A stretch of DNA of 64,000 bases. Origin: Bosea sp. RAC05 (lineage in GTDB: Bacteria > Pseudomonadota > Alphaproteobacteria > Rhizobiales > Beijerinckiaceae). Shown here piece by piece: positions 8,864 through 15,635 of the stretch. Each line of letters opens with the position of its first letter. Positions within the stretch are counted from its first letter, which is position 1. Location: the NCBI RefSeq assembly GCF_001713455.1, contig NZ_CP016463.1, forward strand, positions 124,001 to 188,000, given 5' to 3'. The position numbers were made by a program, and so were the translations under genes. Below the pieces are notes generated by a model. The model did not search any database. It was not told the DNA's origin and saw only the letters and a program-made list of their open reading frames with translations.

Positions 8864-9445
8864 TCAGCTGAGCAGACCAGGAGCAGAAGCGCTTTCGGGC
8901 GAAAACAGGATCAGCCGGGGATCGTCGTCCCCAAGCACTTCAACCTGCTTCGATCCATCGTTGTAGAAGAAGAAAAGCTGCCCTGCGCGTGTCCTGAAGG
9001 GCAGGACATGGTCGATCTGACCATGCGCGACAGGCCTGGCCCCCTTGGCGGCAATGATCGCGAGATCCCATTCCGCCTGGCCCGCCGGCAGCCGACGGCC
9101 CGTGATCTCGATCAAGGGCTCATCGGCCCAGTTGGCGAGCATCTCTCCGTTGTAGACGGTCGTGATCGCCCTGAGCGCTGTGTCGTAAAGCGCGACCGGC
9201 ACGAGGTCCGCCACGGGAAATCGAGCGACGGCTTTGGTGGGATAGTCCTGTTCGAGGCGCCCGGCAGCAACGCAGATGCGATCGTGAAAGGCCTTCATGT
9301 TTGGTGCGCCGAGGATGTTGCCCTCGAAATAGCAAAGGATGCCGCGCTCATTGTTCGTGCTGGGATCGGAGACGATCGCGCTACGGGGAGCAATGACACC
9401 GGCAGCCTTGGATCCGATTTTCGGGACGTGGACAGCCAGTTTCAT
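8864..9445 (-). CDS. Hypothetical protein
   Basis: A 193-residue protein. The frame is open up to 9631, but the ATG at 9445 follows GGAGATC at the right distance and begins the well-behaved part of the protein (MKLAVHVPKIGSKAAG). No recognised domain and no signal peptide. Its stop is 9 bp from the stop of the convergent 8564 gene. Upstream it shares a divergent intergenic region of about 230 bp with the small gene at 9679. Confidence 0.6.
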   Translation of the reverse strand: MKLAVHVPKIGSKAAGVIAPRSAIVSDPSTNNERGILCYFEGNILGAPNMKAFHDRICVAAGRLEQDYPTKAVARFPVADLVPVALYDTALRAITTVYNGEMLANWADEPLIEITGRRLPAGQAEWDLAIIAAKGARPVAHGQIDHVLPFRTRAGQLFFFYNDGSKQVEVLGDDDPRLILFSPESASAPGLLS

Positions 9446-9678
9446 GGTGATCTCCGAAGATCGATTTTGATTGTGCATTAACGCTTTCAGGCAGACACGG
9501 CAATGACCGGCAGTCTCCTGATGGAACTGGATCGAGTTCGACTTGATTTTCAGGGATCGAGGCGTAAATCCTTTTGCGTCACTGGATAGGGCGGTCATTT
9601 CAATGGCTCTGATCTTCAGCCTTCGGAACATATGCGGGCGCCATCGGGGCGCACCGGCATACCCGGAGAACGATCGTC

Positions 9679-9858
9679 ATGAACCACAAGCGCAAGCGTC
9701 CCAAGAACGCGCGAGCCGGATGCCTCATGTGCAAGGGCTGGAAAGCCAACGGCTGCGTTCATCCTGACAAGAACATGTCTTTCGGCGACCGTCGCCGCTT
9801 CCAGGGTGTCCTCGACCAGATCCGCTGCGAGCGGGTCGACGATCGCGACGAGCGGTAA
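9679..9858 (+). CDS. Small Cys-containing basic protein
   Basis: A 59-residue protein. A GGAG lies 11-14 nt before the ATG. It is highly basic at the N-terminus (NHKRKRPKNARAG) and carries C-L-M-C and a third Cys at GC-x-H. From memory, small proteins with this KRPKN-R-AGCLMCK start occur widely in Rhizobiales genomes as uncharacterised proteins. Three cysteines and a histidine in the first 30 residues suggest a small zinc site. The stop precedes the start of the 9932 gene by 73 bp. Confidence 0.65.
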   Translation: MNHKRKRPKNARAGCLMCKGWKANGCVHPDKNMSFGDRRRFQGVLDQIRCERVDDRDER

Positions 9859-9931
9859 CCAGATTGGCGTCTCGCTGGCTGCGGCGTACAAGGTCAGCGA
9901 GACACCGGTTCGGCCCGGCAGGGATGTTGAG

Positions 9932-12184
9932 ATGGATTTGCGGGAGACCCTGCTTCTTGAGATTGCTCGCCGGCAGGCATCCCTGAGCGAAATCTGCACG
10001 GATCTCGGTATTCTCGATACGGCCGGCCGGAAGAGGGCCCTTTCTGCCGTCAATCGGCTGAAGCGCGAGAAGATCGTCGAGCTGGCTCGATACCCCAATG
10101 GCCGAGCCTATCCGAACGGCATTCGCCCCCACCTCAAGCTCGTCGACAAAACCGGCAGCGAAGCGAAGCCAGCAACCGCTGTTCGGAAGTCGCCGGAAAG
10201 TGCTGGTCGGACAGCCCCGTCGGCCCACTCGTATCGAAAGCCCATTCTGCCAGCGTTTGATGTCGAGGCGAAGGCAGTCGAGTTGGCTGCGATGTTGCGA
10301 GCTTGGACCCCGATCAGTGAGGTTGCGCTACCTGACGTGCCCAGGTCTTCGCTCCTCAAGGTCGTGCGCTTCGGCATGCGCTCCGGCGCCCTGGCTTGCA
10401 TCGACCCGAACGGGAAACGCTGCGAGCCGAGATGGGATTCGAGGGTCAACGTCGCTGCAGTCGATTACGCCCCGGCCGACATCGACGACTTCCTCATACG
10501 GAATTTCTGCAACAGCCCCGACAGACTGTGGGCGCTTCTTCAGGCACTCGACGCGCTACCCACCGACAAGCCTGGCAAATTGATACCCTGGCAATGGTGG
10601 GAGATGCCGAAGGCACTCGCGGTCGAATTGATCGATCGTGGCCTCCGGTCGGCCCCTCCCCTGTTCCACGCTTTCCAGGATCAGCGGCCAGCTATCGTCT
10701 ACAGCGACAATGTGAGGCTGTCGGTTCCGCGCCTCTCACGAGGATCAGATCGCCCTCTCGTCTGGATCTCAGACCTGGTGCAGCTGGTTCGAGCTGGAGG
10801 CGAATGGAAGCCGGTCGCGAGTTGGGCAGCCGAAACCGGGCTCAGTTCGGGGCGCGTATGCGCCGCCCTGGAACTTGGGCGGCGCAACGCCTCGATCGTC
10901 AAAGCAGTCGATTTGAGATCGGGCCATGAAGCCAAGGGGCCAGTCAGGGCGAGCAAGCACATCGCCTACAGCGTGTCGCTTCGCGATCATCCCGATCCAA
11001 AGCTCCCCGACCATGTGGACCCCAACGACGGCGACCATGGGGTGATCGCGACGAGCGACCTGCTCGAATTGATGGCCGAGCCGACTTCCATCGACGAGCT
11101 GGTCGAGATGGCCGGGCAACCACGGAACCGTGTCGTCGAAGCCATCATGGACATGGCGCGCGCCGGCGAAGTGGCCTGCATCAAACGCGACGGCAGTGAA
11201 GCGGCCGCACCGCGGTACGTCTGGAGCGGGGCAGTCGGCGATTGGGATGAGGAAATCGAGCGCACCACGATGCAGTCACTGGCTGGGGAGATGGCGCTTG
11301 AACACACTCCGATTCATCGCTCAAGACGGGAGCATGGGGCACGTCGAGAAGGGGTGGCGACTGCGAAGTTCGTTGCAGCACTGAATCGGATGACCCAGCC
11401 TGTAGCAATGCCGGCGCTGGCCAAAGCGCTCGGGCTGTCGAGGGAGCGCATCTACCAGATCCTGGCATCCGTACCTCCGTCGGCCATGGTGCTCGTGACC
11501 GGTCACGCCGGAACCCCAGTGCGATATCTGGGCGCGCAGCGCGCACTCAAGCTGGGGGTATCGCCTCAAGATCTGGCCGCGATGCGCAGGCGTGTTCTGG
11601 ACGCTATCGCGTACCGTCCTATCGGCTTCAAAGGGCTCGTCGACGAGCTTGGGGGAAGCGAGCTTCTGATGGGGATAGCGCTCGGCCAAATGCAGGAGCT
11701 CGGCCAGATCGTGCTGGATTCCGGGTTGTATCGGCGTCCGGTGCTTGCTCGTGATGTCGTCCAGTTCTGCAGCCAGTGGCGCAGCGAGAAGGCGATCCGG
11801 AGCCGCTTCGCGATCCAGTCCAGAGAGGCGTTCGTTGCGATCACAGCCGACCGGCGGGTGCTGACAGAGGCCATTGCTGGAGGCTTCAGCTTCTGGGCGG
11901 CTGCCGGCCAGGCCCCTCAAATCGAACCGCCATCACCTGCCGTCGTCGCCAGCGTCATCCTTGATGGCGACACCCGGACGGCGACCCGATTTCGGGAGCT
12001 GATGGAGTTCTGCCGTGAGTGGCGGAACGCGAAGGAGATCGAGAGGCAGTTCGGGCGCACGATCAAGCTTCAGGCGCCCCAGTTCGTCAAAAGAGGGCTT
12101 CTCATCGTCAGGACGACCGGTCGCCGCTATGGAGGCAAGGAGTACCTGGCGAGCAGCGCGGATCCCGGTCCGAAGCCGGGATGA
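9932..12184 (+). CDS. Multi-winged-helix protein of unknown function
   Basis: A 750-residue soluble protein. I see repeated helix-turn-helix or winged-helix-like modules at about residues 1-50, 114-160, 283-330, 373-415, 480-523, 547-603 and 687-728. Each has a short three-helix pattern followed by a hydrophobic wing, for example LAKALGLSRERIYQIL at about 490-505. No catalytic motif is visible. The frame is open from 9806, but the ATG at 9932 has GGGATGTTGAG in front and starts exactly at the first helix module. Such an array could bind extended DNA or act as a scaffold. I know no named family with this layout. Confidence 0.6.
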   Translation: MDLRETLLLEIARRQASLSEICTDLGILDTAGRKRALSAVNRLKREKIVELARYPNGRAYPNGIRPHLKLVDKTGSEAKPATAVRKSPESAGRTAPSAHSYRKPILPAFDVEAKAVELAAMLRAWTPISEVALPDVPRSSLLKVVRFGMRSGALACIDPNGKRCEPRWDSRVNVAAVDYAPADIDDFLIRNFCNSPDRLWALLQALDALPTDKPGKLIPWQWWEMPKALAVELIDRGLRSAPPLFHAFQDQRPAIVYSDNVRLSVPRLSRGSDRPLVWISDLVQLVRAGGEWKPVASWAAETGLSSGRVCAALELGRRNASIVKAVDLRSGHEAKGPVRASKHIAYSVSLRDHPDPKLPDHVDPNDGDHGVIATSDLLELMAEPTSIDELVEMAGQPRNRVVEAIMDMARAGEVACIKRDGSEAAAPRYVWSGAVGDWDEEIERTTMQSLAGEMALEHTPIHRSRREHGARREGVATAKFVAALNRMTQPVAMPALAKALGLSRERIYQILASVPPSAMVLVTGHAGTPVRYLGAQRALKLGVSPQDLAAMRRRVLDAIAYRPIGFKGLVDELGGSELLMGIALGQMQELGQIVLDSGLYRRPVLARDVVQFCSQWRSEKAIRSRFAIQSREAFVAITADRRVLTEAIAGGFSFWAAAGQAPQIEPPSPAVVASVILDGDTRTATRFRELMEFCREWRNAKEIERQFGRTIKLQAPQFVKRGLLIVRTTGRRYGGKEYLASSADPGPKPG

Positions 12185-12202
12185 CCGAGACACGCATCGT
12201 CC

Positions 12203-12850
12203 TCAGGGCCTGGGAGCTGCCGCCGGCTTCAGCCCGGCAATGAACTCGTCCTGCCACGTGGCGATGTCGGGTGAGCCCGGCACGGTCGCTTGTACGATCT
12301 CGATGATGGCCTCGTCGTCGAGCGTCTTCTTCATCTTGGCCGTCAGAATGGCCCTCAGGATTTCATCCTGCCGGGACTGGATCGGCGGATCCATGCGCAT
12401 ACCCACGCTGGATTTGTTGATCTTGAGCTCGATGCGTTCGCCGGTCGGGAATGCCAGCTTGAACTCCGTTCCGCCTCTCAGCGAACGCATGGCAACGGTT
12501 GCGGTGCTCGGGGCCGCCACTGCGTTTCGGGGCTTGGGTCGCTCACCGGTGACCTGCAGAGCCGCTCGCGACAGTTCGAGGAAATGGTCGAGCGAGAGCG
12601 CTGCCCTGGCAGCTTCTGCGAATGCTTTCGCTTGTTTGCCGGGATTGGTGTGCACATAGGACGGCTCGGCCATTCGGTCCCATGCCTGCGACGCGATCAA
12701 AGCGAGTTGTTCACTGCGGGTCGGGTCGAGCGGGCGGACGCTCACCGAAACGCCGCCGTAGTTCCATGTGATGTTGGCTTTCGTGCCGTCGGTGAAGGTC
12801 GTGCGGACGGCCATCCAGTCGTGCTGATTGATTTCTGAGACCTTCGCCAT
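12203..12850 (-). CDS. Hypothetical protein
   Basis: A 215-residue protein starting at the ATG at 12850, in frame with a longer open stretch that overlaps the upstream gene. The start is 11 bp after the stop of the 12862-13341 gene, so the two form an operon. The middle region, FLELSRAALQVTGERPKPRN, is basic and helical. No domain recognised. It converges with the 9932 gene, and the stops are 18 bp apart. Confidence 0.6.
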   Translation of the reverse strand: MAKVSEINQHDWMAVRTTFTDGTKANITWNYGGVSVSVRPLDPTRSEQLALIASQAWDRMAEPSYVHTNPGKQAKAFAEAARAALSLDHFLELSRAALQVTGERPKPRNAVAAPSTATVAMRSLRGGTEFKLAFPTGERIELKINKSSVGMRMDPPIQSRQDEILRAILTAKMKKTLDDEAIIEIVQATVPGSPDIATWQDEFIAGLKPAAAPRP

Positions 12851-12861
12851 TGTCGTGAGCC

Positions 12862-13341
12862 TCAGACTGTCGGAGCCGGGGAAAGGAGGAGGTTCGCGAT
12901 CTCGACCGTTTTCTCGTGGTATCCGCACTCCTCGGCATCGTCGATGACGTCCTGGAGTGACGCTTCGCCGTCGATCCACCTCTGCACGGTCGCCGGGACA
13001 TTGATCGTCTCGTCGACGATCTGGGTGTAGAAGCCGATCCCGTCGCCATCCTCGACGAGCGCATCGACCAGCTTCTGCTGGTCATCGGTCAGCGCGATTG
13101 CATCTGGGCGGTAGTCTGTCTCGGTTGTTGCTTCGATCTTGGTCGATTGCTCCTCGATCGTGGTCTCCATGTCCGGGTCGTCATCGAGGCGACCGCTGGC
13201 ATCGCCTTCGTTGATATCGCCGAGGACGCCGGCGAGCTCTTCCAGAGCAGCCTTCTTCGCGATCGCGAATGGCACGCCGCCGGTCTCGGCCGCGGTGATG
13301 TCGGTCGAGGCCTCGTCGAATGAGACGTTGTACCCGGGCAT
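12862..13341 (-). CDS. Hypothetical acidic protein
   Basis: A 159-residue acidic protein, first gene of a two-gene minus-strand operon. It is rich in Asp and Glu throughout and has no recognised domain or signal peptide. The ATG at 13341 follows AGGAGATCTC closely. Confidence 0.6.
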   Translation of the reverse strand: MPGYNVSFDEASTDITAAETGGVPFAIAKKAALEELAGVLGDINEGDASGRLDDDPDMETTIEEQSTKIEATTETDYRPDAIALTDDQQKLVDALVEDGDGIGFYTQIVDETINVPATVQRWIDGEASLQDVIDDAEECGYHEKTVEIANLLLSPAPTV

Positions 13342-13505
13342 TGCGAGAGATCTCCTGATGATGGCTCACGCTATCGCGGTCTCTCGCAAGTCAGCAGGGA
13401 TGCGAGGATTCAAGGGTCAGTTCTTGGTGGATTGCGACGATCGCCATTTGCTGTGTCGCGCGAGCCTCCGTAGCCTGCGAGACATTCATCGAGAGATCAC
13501 AGTCA

Positions 13506-13721
13506 ATGGCCCCCAGTTCTTCCAATGTCATCGATTTCGACGCCAGGCGTGTCGAGCCCTTCGTAATGAAGGCCATCGAGGGCTTCCTCAACGATCCGCC
13601 GGACAGCGACTATCAGCGTGGCTACCTCGCCGGACTGGTCAACGTCTATCGCGAAGGCCTGGGTCGTGGCGTCAGCGACGCGCGCCTCGAGGCGGCCGAC
13701 CGGCTGCTCGGTGCCCTATGA
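13506..13721 (+). CDS. Small hypothetical protein
   Basis: A 71-residue protein with no known domain. The stretch YQRGYLAGLVNVYREGLG (about 40-57) resembles one often seen in small uncharacterised rhizobial proteins. The stop overlaps the ATG of the next gene (ATGA at 13718-13721), so the two are translationally coupled. Confidence 0.6.
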   Translation: MAPSSSNVIDFDARRVEPFVMKAIEGFLNDPPDSDYQRGYLAGLVNVYREGLGRGVSDARLEAADRLLGAL

Positions 13722-13972
13722 GCGACCTTCCTGACTTCGACAGTGCCGTGCTCAAAACCTGGGAGGGTGGAGATCATTCTCCGGAGACCGATGAGGCTGT
13801 GATCTGGCCGATCTACCGCGGGCCTTCAAATCCGGCCTTCGGTGAGCGCATCCGCTGTGCGCGAGCAAGCCGGCTGAACTGGACGCATGATGGCAGCGAT
13901 GACGACATCGTCGGATATCGTGTGGCTCTCCTCGATACACCTGACGAAACCAGGTCGAGTTCTCTGCATTGA
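13718..13972 (+). CDS. Small hypothetical protein
   Basis: An 84-residue acidic protein coupled to the upstream gene by an ATGA overlap. The same frame is open far upstream, but that part is antisense to the 12862 gene and is not coding. No recognised domain. Confidence 0.5.
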   Translation: MSDLPDFDSAVLKTWEGGDHSPETDEAVIWPIYRGPSNPAFGERIRCARASRLNWTHDGSDDDIVGYRVALLDTPDETRSSSLH

Positions 13973-14016
13973 TGACGGAGCGAACTGTCCGGGTCAGGCC
14001 GCTTGGAGTGATCTGA

Positions 14017-14268
14017 ATGCGCGTGCTGGCATCGTTTGTCGTGCTCTTGGTGGCAGCCTCTGCTGTGGCAGCACAGGGGATCTACTGCCTCCCCAAAAAC
14101 GGGAAAGACCGTATCGTGCGGGTCGGGACCTGCCCGACGGGCTACTTCGCGTCCGGCGAATGCTGCGAGGCCTTTCGATCTGAGTCCAGGCGCGCTTTCC
14201 CGAAGCAAGGCAGTACCTGCCCCTCAGGCTCATTTGCCAGCGCAAGCTACTGCGTCGAATTTCGCTGA
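14017..14268 (+). CDS. Small secreted Cys-rich protein with a duplicated motif
   Basis: An 83-residue protein with a clear signal peptide: MRVL, then a hydrophobic core, then AVAAQG with likely cleavage after residue 19. The mature part contains two copies of the pattern T-C-P-(T/S)-G-x-F-A-S-x-x-x-C-x-x-F, at about residues 38-53 and 66-82, plus an extra Cys near residue 24 and a Cys-Cys pair in copy one. It is probably a disulphide-stabilised periplasmic or secreted micro-domain. No homologue is known to me by name. Confidence 0.6.
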   Translation: MRVLASFVVLLVAASAVAAQGIYCLPKNGKDRIVRVGTCPTGYFASGECCEAFRSESRRAFPKQGSTCPSGSFASASYCVEFR

Positions 14269-14368
14269 TCCGGCGCTTGTTGGAGTCATGGGTGTGCCTG
14301 ACCATGGATTGGCGAATCCGATGTGAGCAGGCCGGTCCTCGGCTGAAGGATTCGTCCGAAGGTCGTCG

Positions 14369-15448
14369 ATGTCCTCCACTGAAGGCTTGAGCCTGGCCCT
14401 TTCACAGCAGGTTCGCACTGCCCCCTATCTGACCGCCGAGGTCGAAGCCGACCTGCTGAGGCGATGGCATGAGACGCGCGATCGCGCCGCTCTCGACGTC
14501 ATCCTCCGGTCCCATGGGCGTCTGGTCATGAAACACGTGATCAGGCTGAGGCACTACGGGGTTCCTTTCGACGACCTGTTTCAGGAAGCGCAGATCGGGC
14601 TCATGACCGCGGCCGAAAAATTCTGCCCCGATCACAAGGTTCGTTTCTCGACATATGCCACCTGGTGGATCAAAGCCGGGCTGAGCGAATACGTGGTCAA
14701 GCATGCGTCACTGGTGAGGTCGGCCAGATCGCAGCTGCGCAAGAGCCTGTTCTTCAAGGCGCGCGCCGTCTGCTCCCAGATCTCCTCCCGCCACCCCGAG
14801 CTTTCCAACCGCGAGGTGCTGGAACGCGCCGCGGCCGAGTTGCGCGCGCCAATCGATGAGGTCGAGGTGATCGTGCTGGCAAGCTCCGGGGAGTTGTCGC
14901 TGAACGCGCCCGCGAGTGATGACGACACCGGGACAGAGCGGGGCGATCTCCTCATCGACGAGGCTCCGCTGCCAGACGAAGCCGCAGAACATGCCATCGA
15001 CGGAGAACGCAACCGTATGATCGTCCGTCGGGCTGTCGAAGGACTCGACCCTCGGTCGCGCCACGTCATCGAGCGGCGGTATTTGGCGGACGCAGACGAC
15101 AAGGCAACTCTGGAGGATATCGCGATCGAGTTCGGGGTCACGCGGGAACGGATCCGCCAGATCGAGGTCAAGGCGATGGGCGAGTTGCGCCGATCAATCC
15201 TTCGTCTGCGCAGCGCCAGCAATCGGGATTCTGTCGGGGTTCTTGCAAGCGCGGCTGAACGCGCTCCATCCAGCGCCCAACCTGGCGCCAGTGAAACTGC
15301 AGTCGTGGCAAACGAGGTTGAGCGACTTCACGCCAAGCGGATGTCGGCGTCCCGAATTGCAGGTCAGCTCGGCTGCGACCGCGAGCAGGTGGTGTCGATC
15401 ATCGTCGCAGCCAGATCGAGGCGAAGTGCGATGCGCAAAGCGGCCTAA
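14369..15448 (+). CDS. RpoH-like sigma-70 factor with an extra C-terminal HTH
   Basis: A 359-residue sigma factor. Region 2 is the DDLFQEAQIGLMTAAEKF and FSTYATWWIKAGLSEYV segments. SQLRKSLFFKAR (about 117-128) matches the RpoH box. Region 4.2 contains LEDIAIEFGVTRERIRQIEVKAM (about 248-270). RpoH proteins usually end shortly after this, but here about 75 more residues follow. They include an HTH-like segment, ERLHAKRMSASRIAGQLG (about 318-335), that resembles the start of GcrA-type DNA-binding domains. It is likely a plasmid-borne alternative sigma factor. The ATG at 14369 has GAAGG 6 nt upstream, and a strong terminator follows. Confidence 0.85.
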   Translation: MSSTEGLSLALSQQVRTAPYLTAEVEADLLRRWHETRDRAALDVILRSHGRLVMKHVIRLRHYGVPFDDLFQEAQIGLMTAAEKFCPDHKVRFSTYATWWIKAGLSEYVVKHASLVRSARSQLRKSLFFKARAVCSQISSRHPELSNREVLERAAAELRAPIDEVEVIVLASSGELSLNAPASDDDTGTERGDLLIDEAPLPDEAAEHAIDGERNRMIVRRAVEGLDPRSRHVIERRYLADADDKATLEDIAIEFGVTRERIRQIEVKAMGELRRSILRLRSASNRDSVGVLASAAERAPSSAQPGASETAVVANEVERLHAKRMSASRIAGQLGCDREQVVSIIVAARSRRSAMRKAA

Positions 15449-15452
15449 GAAC

Positions 15453-15484
15453 AAAAATCCCCGGCATCGCTGCCGGGGATTTTT
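15453..15484 (+). terminator. Bidirectional terminator after the sigma gene
   Basis: A perfect 14-bp stem (15453-15466 with 15471-15484), AAAAATCCCCGGCA against its complement, with a TCGC loop, a T-run after the stem and an A-run before it. It lies 5 bp after the sigma gene stop. Confidence 0.85.
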
Positions 15485-15593
15485 ACTTGCTCGGGATGAG
15501 TGTGGGTGAAGCGGCGTTGGTTCGCATTGGCCTGACGATCCGCAGATAAAATCGACCGAACGATCACCGCACGCCACTGAGATCACAAACGAA

Positions 15594-15617
15594 AAGGGCC
15601 GGCTTGCGCCGGCCCTT
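15594..15617 (-). terminator. Terminator of the Ig-like repeat gene
   Basis: A perfect 10-bp GC-rich stem (15594-15603 with 15608-15617) with a 4-nt loop. On the minus strand it is followed by TTTTCG, 19 bp after the stop of the large secreted-protein gene. Confidence 0.75.
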
Positions 15618-15635
15618 GATGGAACTCCTGAGCGA

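Noticed and set aside
13139-13972. A 277-residue plus-strand frame
   Set aside because: Its first two-thirds are antisense to the 12862 gene. Only the last 84 codons, starting at 13718, are called.
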